DNA from: Gymnodinialimonas ulvae | GTDB lineage: Bacteria; Pseudomonadota; Alphaproteobacteria; Rhodobacterales; Rhodobacteraceae | NCBI RefSeq assembly: GCF_037543845.1 | Contig: NZ_JBBIFX010000004.1 | Coordinates: 124,001 to 188,000 of the forward strand | Length of the DNA: 64,000 nucleotides | Direction: 5' to 3' | In this document: positions 32,552-41,137 of the stretch, one piece after another | Layout: each line of letters opens with the position of its first letter | Numbering within the stretch: position 1 is the stretch's first letter | Translations under genes and position numbers: made by a program | The notes under the pieces: model-generated | Databases searched by the model: none | The model's input: only the letters and a program-made list of their open reading frames with translations | Told to the model about the DNA's origin: nothing

Positions 32552-33843
32552 ACCCGCTGTATCGCAACGACAAACCGGGCCAGCACGCGCCGTCGTCCTA
32601 TGCCGCCGGGATGACGCCGGTGGACCGCGCCCCCCTGACCGGCCGGGTCAAGGTCGACGTGGCCGTGATCGGCGCGGGTTTCACCGGGCTTTGGGCCGCG
32701 AAAACCCTGGCCGAGGCGGGCCGCGATGTCGTCGTGCTTGAGGCACACCGCGTGGGGTTCGGGGCGTCGGGGCGCAACGGCGGACAAATCCATTCCGGCT
32801 TCAACGCCTCGCAATCCACGCTAGAAGCGAAATTGGGCGACACGCGCGCGCGGGCCCTGTGGGATCTGGCCGAGGCCGCGAAGACGCAACTGCGCAACTT
32901 CTGCGCCGACCATCCCGAAACCGCGCTCAAATCCGGGATCGCGCATGGCGAATATGACAAGCTGCATCTGGCCGAGGCGCGGATGGAGGCCGATTACATG
33001 GCCCGCACCTACGGGCTTGAGATCGACGTGCTGGATCAGGCAGCCTTTGCGGATCTGGTGAAATCGCCGCGTTATTGTGGCGGCACGCTCGACCCCTCCG
33101 GCGGGCATGTGCAACCGCTGGCCTATGCGATGGCCTTGGGCCGCGCCGCCGAGGCCGCAGGGGCCGTGATCTTTGAGCGGACCGAGGTGGAAAGCGTGAC
33201 CGACGGCGCGCGTGTTCACCTGCGCACGCCGCGCGGGCAGGTCGAGGCAGGCCATGTGATCGTCGCCGGAAACGGCTACCTGCCCGATATCCTTCCGGCG
33301 GTGAACCGCAAGGTCATGCCGATCAATTCCTTCATCGCCGCGACCGAGCCCCTGCCCGAGCGCTGGCAGGATATCCTGGCCCGCGACATCGCCGTCGCCG
33401 ATAGCAAATTCGTGGTGAATTACTACCGGTTCGACCCCGACAAACGCTTCCTTTTCGGGGGACGGGAGAGCTATTCCATCGGCTTTCCCAAAGACATCCA
33501 GACCGCCCTGATCGCGCGGATGGAGGGGCTTTTCCCGCAGCTTCAGGGCGTGCGGATCGACCATGTCTGGGGCGGCTCGCTTGGCATCACACCGTCGCGC
33601 CTGCCCCATGTTGCGCGGGTTTCGCCAAACATCGTGTCGGGCGCGGGCTTTTCCGGGCAGGGCGTGGCGCTCTCGGGTATGGCCGGGCGCGTGATGGCCG
33701 AAGCGGTCTTGGGTCAGGACGATGGCCTTACGACGTTCGAGGCGCTCAACATCCCCGCCTTTCCCGGCGGCACCATTCTTCGTGCGCCGATCCTGACGCT
33801 GGCCATGACGTGGTTTGCGTTGCGCGATCGCATCGGTTTCTAG
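32548..33843 (+). CDS. FAD-dependent oxidoreductase, PuuB-like (gamma-glutamyl-amine oxidase)
   Basis: A 431-aa DAO-fold flavoenzyme. Seen: dinucleotide-binding VAVIGAGFTGLWAAKTLAE, VLEAHRVGFGASGRNGGQIHSG (motif shared with PuuB and related oxidases), GGHVQPLAYAMALGRAAEAAG, and C-terminal GAGFSGQGVALSGMAGRVMAEA. It probably oxidises a gamma-glutamyl amine to the aldehyde with release of ammonia; family members also include sarcosine- and glycine-oxidase-like enzymes. No aldehyde dehydrogenase (PuuC) gene follows. Confidence 0.88.
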   Translation: MNPLYRNDKPGQHAPSSYAAGMTPVDRAPLTGRVKVDVAVIGAGFTGLWAAKTLAEAGRDVVVLEAHRVGFGASGRNGGQIHSGFNASQSTLEAKLGDTRARALWDLAEAAKTQLRNFCADHPETALKSGIAHGEYDKLHLAEARMEADYMARTYGLEIDVLDQAAFADLVKSPRYCGGTLDPSGGHVQPLAYAMALGRAAEAAGAVIFERTEVESVTDGARVHLRTPRGQVEAGHVIVAGNGYLPDILPAVNRKVMPINSFIAATEPLPERWQDILARDIAVADSKFVVNYYRFDPDKRFLFGGRESYSIGFPKDIQTALIARMEGLFPQLQGVRIDHVWGGSLGITPSRLPHVARVSPNIVSGAGFSGQGVALSGMAGRVMAEAVLGQDDGLTTFEALNIPAFPGGTILRAPILTLAMTWFALRDRIGF

Positions 33844-33948
33844 CAGATTTTCGCTTTTCGCAGGCCCATCACGCGCAATGCGCTTTATCCGTGCGCCCAT
33901 CGCGCATTATAAGAATTTCAAAATTACACATTTCAAAAAGGTGAAACT

Positions 33949-35157
33949 ATGTCCCTTGATCATGTGCCTGCCCCCAACGTCTACGACGCAGAACCAATCC
34001 CCGCCGCCGCGCGCGCCGAAATCGACCGCCTGCTGCTCTCGGGCGATCTGTTCCGCTACACTGCGCCTGCCGATGCTCCGGTGGCCCTTCTGGAACGCGA
34101 ATTCGCTGATCTGATGGGCACACGCTATGCGCTGGCGGTGTCGTCGTGTTCGGCGGCGCTGTTCCTGTCGCTCGAAGCGCTTGGCCTTCCGAAAGGCGCC
34201 AAGGTCATGATCCCGGCCTTCACCTTCGCGGCCGTGCCATCGTCGATCGTACATGCAGGGATGCAACCGGTGCTCTGCGAGGTTGGCGAAAACTACCGCA
34301 TCGATGTCGACGATTTCCGCGCGAAACTGCCCGATGTCGACACCGTCATCATCAGCCACATGCGCGGCCACACTTCGGATATGGACGCGGTCATGGCGGC
34401 TTGCGATGCGGCCGGCGTGCCGGTGATCGAGGATGCCGCCCATTCGCTTGGGACCACTTGGTCCGGGCGCAAGATCGGCACCATCGGGCGCGTCGGCTGC
34501 TTCAGCTTCCAATCCTACAAACTGGTGAACGCGGGCGAAGGCGGGATCATGGTGACCGATGACGCCGACCTTGTGGCGCGCGCCGTGATCATGTCGGGCG
34601 CCTATGAGCACAATTGGAAAAAGCACGGCGAAGATGCCGATCTGACGTCGGCGTTCACCCGCTGGCAAAACAAGCTGCCGCTCTACAATTTGCGGATGCA
34701 GAACCTGTCCGCCGCCGTGATCCGCCCGCAATTGCCCGAAGTGGCGCGCCGGGTCCGTGATGGACGGGCGAACCACGATTACGTGGCGGACCGCCTGAAC
34801 ACCTCGCCCTGGCTCCGGGTGCCCGACGCACTGCCGCAGGAAGACCGCGCCCCGGATTCGATCCAGTTCAACCTGCACGACTTCGACAGCGACGCACAGG
34901 TCCGGACCTTTGCCGAAGCCGCCGCCGCACGCGGCGTGAAGGTGCAGGTCTTTGGCCTGAGCACCGACAACGCGCGCGCCTTCTGGAACTGGCAATTCAT
35001 TCCCGGCGATCTGCCCGACCTGCCCCGGACCCGCGCCATGTTGATGCGCGCCTGCGACGTGCGATTGCCTGCCCGATTGCAGACGCCAGACCTTGATTAC
35101 ATCGCCGATGCCCTCATCGCGGCCGCGCACGAGGCAAAGGCCAGGGCCGCCGCGTAA
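33949..35157 (+). CDS. DegT/DnrJ/EryC1/StrS-family aminotransferase
   Basis: A 402-aa PLP enzyme of fold type I. Seen: ALAVSSCSAALFLSLEALGLPKG, MIPAFTFAAVPSSIVHAGM, PVIEDAAHSLGTTWSGRKIGT, and the Schiff-base lysine in FSFQSYKLVNAGEGGIMVTDD. The family usually aminates nucleotide-sugar ketones, but no sugar or surface-polysaccharide genes are nearby, and it stands beside amine-degradation genes. An AT-rich leader (33900-33945) with the direct repeat ATTTCAAAA and an AAGGTG ribosome site precedes it, so it has its own promoter. Confidence 0.85.
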   Translation: MSLDHVPAPNVYDAEPIPAAARAEIDRLLLSGDLFRYTAPADAPVALLEREFADLMGTRYALAVSSCSAALFLSLEALGLPKGAKVMIPAFTFAAVPSSIVHAGMQPVLCEVGENYRIDVDDFRAKLPDVDTVIISHMRGHTSDMDAVMAACDAAGVPVIEDAAHSLGTTWSGRKIGTIGRVGCFSFQSYKLVNAGEGGIMVTDDADLVARAVIMSGAYEHNWKKHGEDADLTSAFTRWQNKLPLYNLRMQNLSAAVIRPQLPEVARRVRDGRANHDYVADRLNTSPWLRVPDALPQEDRAPDSIQFNLHDFDSDAQVRTFAEAAAARGVKVQVFGLSTDNARAFWNWQFIPGDLPDLPRTRAMLMRACDVRLPARLQTPDLDYIADALIAAAHEAKARAAA

Positions 35158-35244
35158 CGCGGCCCCAGTTCGCGCCCCAACGCGGCCACCGGGGCTTGCA
35201 AAGACCTGTTGCGCGCGGCCTTGCCCATGGGCACTCTGACGCCC

Positions 35245-36144
35245 ATGAATGATCTCTCCAAAGGGGCGGCCCATTGGCAGGGCCGCGTCGTTCCCATTGC
35301 CGAGGCCGCCTTACCCGTCACCGATTGGGGCGTGACCCATTCCGACATCGCCTATGATGTGGTGCCGGTCTGGAAAGGTGGCTTCTTTCGCCTTGACGAT
35401 TACGTGGCGCGGTTCATGGCGTCCGCCGCGGCGCTTCGCTTCGACATCGGGCGCGACGCCGACGGTGTGAAATCCGCCCTGACCGAAATGGTCGCGCGCA
35501 GCGGGCTGCGCGACAGCTACGTCGCCATGGTGGCCGCGCGGGGGCGAAACCCCGTTCCCGGATCGCGCGACCCGCGGGACTGTGACAACCATTTCTACGC
35601 CTGGTGCGCACCTTACGTGCATATCGTGAAACCCGAGGCCGCCCTGACAGGCACGTCGGTCTGGGTGGCCAAGCGCATCCGGCGCATCCCCGAAGACAGC
35701 GTCGATCCAACCGTCAAGAATTACCATTGGGGCGATTTCACCGGTGGCCTGTTCGAGGCCAAGGACAACGGCTTTGAGACGGTCCTGCTGCTTGACCACG
35801 ACGGCAACGTGACCGAGGGGCCGGGCTTCAACGTCTTTGCCGTCTTCGGCGACCGGGTGGTCACGTCCGGGCACGGCGTCTTGCACGGGATCAGTCGACG
35901 AACCGTTCTGGAGATGGCGGAAGAGGCCGGTCTTGTTCCCGAAACCCGCCCCCTGCCGCTGGCGGAATTCCTTGAGGCAGACGAAGTGTTTCTGTCGTCT
36001 TCGGGCGGTGGGGTGATCCCGGTCGCGCAGGTCGACGAGCGGCACTTTTCCAACGGTGCTGCGGGGCCCATCGCGCTGGACTTCAGGCGGCGGTATTTCG
36101 ACTGGATCGAACGGCCCGCCCATCGCACCGAAATCACATATTGA
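35245..36144 (+). CDS. class IV aminotransferase, (R)-amine transaminase-like
   Basis: A 299-aa fold-type-IV PLP enzyme. Seen: GVTHSDIAYDVVPVWKGGFFRLDD, the PLP lysine in DPTVKNYHWGDFTGGLFEA, DGNVTEGPGFNVFAVF and LSSSGGGVIPVAQVD. From memory these match the fungal (R)-selective amine:pyruvate transaminases (the A. terreus type) better than D-alanine or branched-chain aminotransferases; subfamily residues would have to be compared. ATG 35245 chosen; an in-frame ATG at 35227 is possible. Between the DegT and class III aminotransferase genes. Confidence 0.85.
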   Translation: MNDLSKGAAHWQGRVVPIAEAALPVTDWGVTHSDIAYDVVPVWKGGFFRLDDYVARFMASAAALRFDIGRDADGVKSALTEMVARSGLRDSYVAMVAARGRNPVPGSRDPRDCDNHFYAWCAPYVHIVKPEAALTGTSVWVAKRIRRIPEDSVDPTVKNYHWGDFTGGLFEAKDNGFETVLLLDHDGNVTEGPGFNVFAVFGDRVVTSGHGVLHGISRRTVLEMAEEAGLVPETRPLPLAEFLEADEVFLSSSGGGVIPVAQVDERHFSNGAAGPIALDFRRRYFDWIERPAHRTEITY

Positions 36145-36190
36145 GGGGCACCGCGCGCGCGCGTAGCGTGGCAGCAGAAGGAGACCCCCC

Positions 36191-37558
36191 ATGACCAGCC
36201 ACGCCCCGAACTCCTGGGAAGCCCGCGCCGAGGCGCATTCGCTCTACGGCTTCACCGATCTGCCCTCGATCCGCGATCGCGGCACGGTCGTTTTGACCCA
36301 TGGCGACGGACCGTACGTCTTCGACACCAACGGCAAACGCTACCTCGACAGCAATTCGGGGCTTTGGAACATGGTCGCAGGGTTCAATCATCCCGGCCTG
36401 ATCGAGGCCGCCAAGGCCCAATATGACCGCTTTCCCGGCTACCACGCGTTCTTTGGCCGGATGTCGGACCAAACGGTGGCCCTGTCCGAGCGGTTGATCG
36501 AGGTCTCGCCATGGGATCGCGGGAAGGTGTTCTACACCAACTCAGGCTCCGAGGCGAACGACACGATGGTCAAGATGCTTTGGTTCATGGCGCGGGCCGA
36601 GGGCACGCCGGGGCGGCGCAAGATCCTGACGCGGGGCAATGCCTATCACGGGGTGACGGCGGTCTCCGCTTCGATGACGGCCAAGCCATACAACGCATTG
36701 TTCGGCTTGCCGATGGACGGGTTCGTTCACCTCACGTGCCCCCATTATTGGCGGGAAGGTCGCGACGGCGAAACAGAGGCGGAGTTCACCGCCCGGCTCG
36801 CAGCAGAGCTCGACGCCACCATCACGCGCGAAGGACCAGAAACCATCGCGGGCTTCTTCGCCGAACCGGTCCTCGGCGCGGGCGGTGTGATCCCACCGCC
36901 GGAGGGGTATTTCCAGGCCATTCAGGCCGTGCTGCGTCGCCACAACATCCCGCTGATCAGTGACGAAGTGATCTGTGGCTTCGGGCGCACCGGCGCGGTT
37001 TGGGGCTGCGACACCTATGGGTTCGTACCCGATGTCATCATCTCGTCCAAGGCACTGACGGCAGGGTATTTCCCGATGGGCGCGGTGATGTTGGGGCCCG
37101 AGATGACGGATCGGTTGCAGGCCGCCATCGACCCGGTCGAGGAATTTCCCCACGGGTTCACGGCGTCGGGCCACCCGGTGGGCTGCGCGGTGGCGCTGAA
37201 GGCCATCGACGTGGTTCTCGAAGAAGGGCTGCTGGAGCAGGTGCAGGCCGGCGCGGGCCGAATGGAAGCAGGGCTGCGCCAAGTAGCGCAACATCCCAAC
37301 ATCGGCGAGCTGCGCGGCATCGGTTACATGTGGGCGCTGGAGGCGGTGCGCGATCGCGATGGAAAGGTGCCGTTCGAGGCGGATCTGAGCATCTCGGAAC
37401 GGATCGCCAACACCTGCACCGATCACGGCCTGATCTGCCGCCCGTTGGGACAATCCGTGGTGCTGTGCCCCGCCTTCACGCTGACCGATGGGCAGATGGA
37501 TGAGATGTGTGAAAAACTCGACGCGTCGTTGAAGCAGGTCTTTGCAGAGGTGGCGTGA
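36191..37558 (+). CDS. class III omega-aminotransferase
   Basis: A 455-aa fold-type-I PLP enzyme of the omega-amino-acid/amine:pyruvate class. Seen: VFYTNSGSEANDTMVKMLWF, AYHGVTAVSASMTAKPYNALFG, SDEVICGFGRTGAVWG, the PLP lysine in DVIISSKALTAGYFPMGAV and EFPHGFTASGHPVGCAVALK. The N-terminus (AEAHSLYGFTDLPSIRDRG) strongly recalls the characterised Ruegeria omega-transaminase (3FCR type; from memory). It could take the amino group of amines, taurine or polyamines to pyruvate. AAGGAG lies upstream of the start. Confidence 0.92.
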   Translation: MTSHAPNSWEARAEAHSLYGFTDLPSIRDRGTVVLTHGDGPYVFDTNGKRYLDSNSGLWNMVAGFNHPGLIEAAKAQYDRFPGYHAFFGRMSDQTVALSERLIEVSPWDRGKVFYTNSGSEANDTMVKMLWFMARAEGTPGRRKILTRGNAYHGVTAVSASMTAKPYNALFGLPMDGFVHLTCPHYWREGRDGETEAEFTARLAAELDATITREGPETIAGFFAEPVLGAGGVIPPPEGYFQAIQAVLRRHNIPLISDEVICGFGRTGAVWGCDTYGFVPDVIISSKALTAGYFPMGAVMLGPEMTDRLQAAIDPVEEFPHGFTASGHPVGCAVALKAIDVVLEEGLLEQVQAGAGRMEAGLRQVAQHPNIGELRGIGYMWALEAVRDRDGKVPFEADLSISERIANTCTDHGLICRPLGQSVVLCPAFTLTDGQMDEMCEKLDASLKQVFAEVA

Positions 37559-37568
37559 GCGGTCTTCG

Positions 37569-37814
37569 CTACGGCGTATCGCGCGCCATCCAATCGCGCC
37601 AATGCAATGCAGTGACGATTGTCGCGACAAGGGCGGGCACAGCGAACATGGCGCGGCTCAAGGCAATCGGCAACGGCGCGTCCCACCCGCCATCGGTCCA
37701 GCCCAGCAGGTACCCAAGCGATACGGCGGAAAAGACGACCCAGTAAAACAGCTGAACACCCAGAAAACAGACCAGCCAGACTGCGCTCCAATAAAGAGCC
37801 CCTCGGCCGATCAT
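37569..37814 (-). CDS. small integral membrane protein
   Basis: An 81-aa protein, two transmembrane helices (ALYWSAVWLVCFLGVQLFYWVVF, then ALSRAMFAVPALVATIVTAL). Unknown function. The ATG at 37814 lies 13 bp after the phaR stop, so it is co-transcribed; the gene is convergent with the class III aminotransferase (10-bp gap). Confidence 0.68.
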   Translation of the reverse strand: MIGRGALYWSAVWLVCFLGVQLFYWVVFSAVSLGYLLGWTDGGWDAPLPIALSRAMFAVPALVATIVTALHWRDWMARDTP

Positions 37815-37827
37815 CGGGTGCGGCGCC

Positions 37828-38379
37828 CTACATCTTGCTGAGCTTGGATTGAAGATCGGCGAGTTGGCGCTTGATGTCGTCAAGGTCTTCGGCCGGCGCT
37901 GCCTCGGCGGGTGCAGCCGGCGCGCCATCCCCCCCTGCCCCGGGCGCGATGCCCCCGGTCATCGCCTTGAAAAAGGCCTCTTGCTGCACGCGCATCGCCT
38001 CGAACCCGGGCATGGAAGCCATCGGGTTTATCGCAGCCATATTGTCCATCATCTTGGACTGGCCCTGCTGTAGCATCTCAAAGCTGGCGGCAAGGAAATC
38101 GGGCACCACCGATTGCGCCTGGCTGGTGTAGCTGCGCACCAGATCGGTCAGCACCCCAATCGGCAGGACGCTTTCGCCGCGGCTTTCATGTTCGGCAATG
38201 ATTTGAAGGAGATACTGCCGTGTAAGGTCGTCCCCAGACTTCAGGTCAACGATCTTAACTTCGCGGCCCGCACGGATGAAACCTGCGATATCTTCCAGCG
38301 TCACGTAGTCGGAGGTTTCGGTGTTATAAAGCCTGCGAGAGGCGTAGCGTTTGATCAGCAGGTGTTCTGTATCGGCCAT
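37828..38379 (-). CDS. phaR: polyhydroxyalkanoate synthesis repressor PhaR
   Basis: A 183-aa DNA- and PHA-binding repressor. The N-terminal DNA-binding region IKRYASRRLYNTETSDYVTLEDIAGFIRAG (split here for length; residues 9-38) is diagnostic, followed by the PHB-accumulation regulatory domain (DDLTRQYLLQIIAEHES, VVPDFLAASFEMLQQGQ) and a Pro/Ala-rich then coiled-coil tail (IKRQLADLQSKLSKM). It represses phaP and itself by binding CTGC-N3/4-GCAG sites, of which good copies lie at 39141 and 39168 and a weaker one at 38407. Confidence 0.96.
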   Translation of the reverse strand: MADTEHLLIKRYASRRLYNTETSDYVTLEDIAGFIRAGREVKIVDLKSGDDLTRQYLLQIIAEHESRGESVLPIGVLTDLVRSYTSQAQSVVPDFLAASFEMLQQGQSKMMDNMAAINPMASMPGFEAMRVQQEAFFKAMTGGIAPGAGGDGAPAAPAEAAPAEDLDDIKRQLADLQSKLSKM

Positions 38380-38406
38380 GGATGACGCCCTCCCCTCGCA
38401 TGCACG

Positions 38407-38417
38407 TTGCAGCGCAG
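38407..38417. promoter_or_regulatory. probable PhaR box upstream of phaR (weak)
   Basis: TTGC-AGC-GCAG matches the known CTGC-N3-4-GCAG PhaR site at seven of eight half-site bases, 28 bp before the phaR start. Consistent with autoregulation. Confidence 0.5.
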
Positions 38418-38507
38418 CATTTCATTGAGCCTACGCTGCCGGTGCGAGATAAATCAATCAACGTTTTTACAGCATTCTTATGCAAGATTGCGACGCGACC
38501 CCAAACG

Positions 38508-38540
38508 AAAAGGCGGGCCGCGCTACGCGAACCCGCCTTT
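38508..38540 (-). terminator. rho-independent terminator after phaP
   Basis: On the minus strand AAAGGCGGG, 14-nt loop, CCCGCCTTTT, ending in a short T run (with CGTTT). Sixty bases after the phaP stop. Confidence 0.7.
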
Positions 38541-38599
38541 CTGCAAGGTGTGATCCGGTGGGAGGACCCGAACACACCCTCAGTCGTTAAAGCGTGCGA

Positions 38600-39052
38600 T
38601 TACTTTGCGCCTGCTTTCTTGGCCGCGGTCGTCACTTCGGCGGTTGCCTTCTTGACGGCGGCAGTTGCTTCTTCAGTGGCTTCCTTGCCAGCGGCCATCA
38701 TCAGCTCGACGGTTTCCATCTGAACCTTCTTGGCGACCTCAGCGAAGGCAGCCATGGTCTCAGCGGCCATTTCAGCCTGAGCGGATGCGAAGTCGGTCAT
38801 CGACTTGGTGTAGTCGGAGGGCTCGTCCTTGACGGCGGCCACATCGCCCATCTTCGCGATGGTGTCTTTGGTCCACTTCGACGAAATCTCGGTCGACTTC
38901 TCGGCGGCGTCGAGCGCCACTTTTGTCATCTTTTCAGCCGAGGCGGCCTGCGACTTGAACGCGTCGCTGTAGGCGGACATGTCCATCGGGAACGATGCCA
39001 TCATTTCGGTCATGTATTTGGTGAAGTCGGGGGTTGCGGCTGCTTTTGCCAT
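38600..39052 (-). CDS. phaP: phasin (PHA granule coat protein)
   Basis: A 150-aa acidic, amphipathic, cysteine-free helical protein that coats PHA granules. It starts MAKAAATPDFTKYMTEMM, contains AFKSQAASAEKMTKVALDAAE, and ends in an Ala/Lys repeat tail (AAVKKATAEVTTAAKKAGAK), as in phasins of the PhaM/PhaP group. Ribosome site TTGGAG lies 9 bp before the ATG at 39052. Two PhaR boxes lie 89-126 bp upstream. Confidence 0.9.
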   Translation of the reverse strand: MAKAAATPDFTKYMTEMMASFPMDMSAYSDAFKSQAASAEKMTKVALDAAEKSTEISSKWTKDTIAKMGDVAAVKDEPSDYTKSMTDFASAQAEMAAETMAAFAEVAKKVQMETVELMMAAGKEATEEATAAVKKATAEVTTAAKKAGAK

Positions 39053-39140
39053 CTCAAAAATCTCCAATCGTTTCTGCCCACGGTGGGCATTAGGTTTGCC
39101 CGGGGCGGGCGATTGCTGCGTGTGCGAACAGATATGCATG

Positions 39141-39151
39141 CTGCAGTGCAG
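39141..39151. promoter_or_regulatory. PhaR box (phaP promoter, proximal)
   Basis: CTGC-AGT-GCAG, an exact match to the CTGC-N3-GCAG motif described for PhaR in Rhodobacter and Paracoccus. 89 bp upstream of phaP and 50 bp downstream of the phaC stop. Confidence 0.78.
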
Positions 39152-39167
39152 AATGTCAAGGCTTTTT

Positions 39168-39178
39168 CTGCGCTGCAG
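39168..39178. promoter_or_regulatory. PhaR box (phaP promoter, distal)
   Basis: CTGC-GCT-GCAG, a second exact match, centred 27 bp from the first, so two PhaR dimers could bind on similar faces of the helix. Together they make a strong operator for phaP. Confidence 0.78.
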
Positions 39179-39200
39179 CATAAGAAAGAATCCAGTAAAA

Positions 39201-41027
39201 TCAGGCGGCTTTGCCTTCTTTCACGTAGGTGCCCGGTGCCGGGGCCAGTATCTCGCGTCCATCCGCGCCGGGGATGCGGGCGTTAACCTTGGCGCCCGAG
39301 CGTTTGGCCAGCCAATCCTGCCAGCGCGGCCACCACGAGCCTTCGTTATACGTGGCCGCCGTCAGCCAATCCTTCGACGCGCCCGAAACCTCCGGATTCG
39401 TGTAGTGGCCATATTTCTTCTTGGATGGCGGGTTCACGATGCCCGCGATATGGCCCGATTCCGACAAGATGAACGTCTTGTCCTTGGCGCCCATTTTGGT
39501 CACGCCGCGGAAGCTGTCCGTCCAGGCCGCGATATGGTCGGTCTCGCACGCAATCGCGCAGACCGGAACCGTTACATCCTTGAGGTCGAGGGTTTCGCCC
39601 ATCAATTCGAACGTGCCCGAGGCCAGAGCGTCTCCCTGACACAGGCCGCGCAAATATTGCTTGGCCATCTTGCCGGGAAGGTTCGTGCTATCGCCATTCC
39701 AATAGAGCAGATCGAAGGCCGGCGGGGCCTCCCCCATCATGTAATTGCGCACGGCGGGGCCGTAGATCAGGTCCTTTGAGCGCAGGAACGAAAACGTCCG
39801 CGACATGAAATAACTGTCGAGGATGCCGTCCTGATCCACCTGCCGTTCGATCGCGTCGACGAAATCATCCTGAAGGAACGGGGTGAATTCGCCCTGCTCC
39901 GAGAAATCGGTCAGCGTCGTGAAGAAGGTGGCGGATTTGATCGATTTGTCGCCACGCCGCTTCATCAGGGCCAGCGTCATGTTGAGTGTCGTGCCCGCGA
40001 TGCAATAGCCGATCGTGTTGACCTGTTTCTCGCCGGTGATGGCCTTCACCTCATCAATGGCGGTCAGGTAACCTTCGTTGACGTAATCCTCTATCCCCAC
40101 ATCCGCATAAGAGGCATCGGGGTTCTTCCAGCTCACCACAAACAGAGTGTAGCCCTGTTCAACGATCCAGTTGATCAATGAATTCTGTGGCTTGAGGTCC
40201 AGAATATAGAACTTGTTGATCCACGGCGGGAAGATGATCAACGGCGTCTTGTGAACCTTCTCGGTCTTGGGCGCATATTGGATCAGCTCCATCATTCGAT
40301 TGCGGTAGACCACCGATCCTTCTGTCGTGCCGATATTGCCGCCCACTTCGAACGCATCCGGGTCGGCCAGGGTCGGCAGGATTTCACCGTGATGCGCCTC
40401 CATATCGCGGACCAGGTTTTCAAGCCCATGGACCAACGACTCGCCCTCGGTCTCCACAGCCTTTTCAAGGGCATCGGGGTTGGTTGCGAAATAATTGGTG
40501 GGCGAGAAAAGCTCGATCACCTGGCTCGCGAAGAAATCTACGCGCTGCTTGTCCTTGGGCTCTAACCCCTCAAGGTCCGCAACAGCCTGCCGGATCGCCT
40601 CGGACCCCATCACATATTGGTGTCGCACAAAGTTGAAATAGGGATGCGTGCGCCAGAGCGGATTGGCAAAGCGCTTGTCGGACGGCAGGTCATCGTCGGG
40701 CAAAAGCGGCATCTTGCCCGCGGCCAGCGCGTCTTGCATTTCCATGAAATGGGTCATCGCCTGGCCCCAATACTGGGCCTGCTGTTCGAGGATCTTGCTC
40801 GGGTTCGACACCATTTCGGCCCAATAGGCCATGCCCGCCTTAAGGTAGAGTTCCTGACCCGGCCCCTGCAGGCCCGCGTCGGACGATCCGCGTTGCCCCA
40901 TGGCGGCGACAAGGCGTTTGGAAAGCTCTTCCACCTTGGCAAGATTCGCATTCAATCGCGCCAGATGCTCGCCTTCGTCCGATGTAACCTCCTGGTCTAC
41001 ATCGTTATCCTTCTTTTCGTGTGCCAC
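39201..41027 (-). CDS. phaC: class I poly(3-hydroxyalkanoate) synthase
   Basis: Polymerises 3-hydroxyacyl-CoA to PHA. 608 aa from GTG 41027, 619 aa from ATG 41060. The GTG is preferred: GGGA lies 8 bp upstream, and the ATG overlaps a PhaR-like box. Catalytic triad contexts seen: lipase-like box TIGYCIAGTTLNM (nucleophile Cys), ACETDHIAAW (Asp) and SESGHIAGIVNPP (His). The N-terminal PhaC domain includes PLWRTHPYFNFVRHQYV and FFASQVIELFSPTNYFATNPDAL. Opposite orientation to phaZ. Confidence 0.96.
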   Translation of the reverse strand: MAHEKKDNDVDQEVTSDEGEHLARLNANLAKVEELSKRLVAAMGQRGSSDAGLQGPGQELYLKAGMAYWAEMVSNPSKILEQQAQYWGQAMTHFMEMQDALAAGKMPLLPDDDLPSDKRFANPLWRTHPYFNFVRHQYVMGSEAIRQAVADLEGLEPKDKQRVDFFASQVIELFSPTNYFATNPDALEKAVETEGESLVHGLENLVRDMEAHHGEILPTLADPDAFEVGGNIGTTEGSVVYRNRMMELIQYAPKTEKVHKTPLIIFPPWINKFYILDLKPQNSLINWIVEQGYTLFVVSWKNPDASYADVGIEDYVNEGYLTAIDEVKAITGEKQVNTIGYCIAGTTLNMTLALMKRRGDKSIKSATFFTTLTDFSEQGEFTPFLQDDFVDAIERQVDQDGILDSYFMSRTFSFLRSKDLIYGPAVRNYMMGEAPPAFDLLYWNGDSTNLPGKMAKQYLRGLCQGDALASGTFELMGETLDLKDVTVPVCAIACETDHIAAWTDSFRGVTKMGAKDKTFILSESGHIAGIVNPPSKKKYGHYTNPEVSGASKDWLTAATYNEGSWWPRWQDWLAKRSGAKVNARIPGADGREILAPAPGTYVKEGKAA

Positions 41028-41048
41028 CTTGATTTCCCGTCCCAAATG

Positions 41049-41060
41049 CTGCATCTGCAT
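41049..41060. promoter_or_regulatory. PhaR-like box between phaC and phaZ
   Basis: CTGC-ATCT-GCAT, one mismatch from CTGC-N4-GCAG, in the 110-bp shared upstream region of phaC and phaZ. It argues for the GTG start of phaC and for co-regulation. Confidence 0.45.
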
Positions 41061-41137
41061 AATAGCGGGACCACGGTGAGGGGGTCCACGCGACGAAATG
41101 ATCCGGGTTGTCCGGGTCTCGGCGCTTGGAGTTGCTC

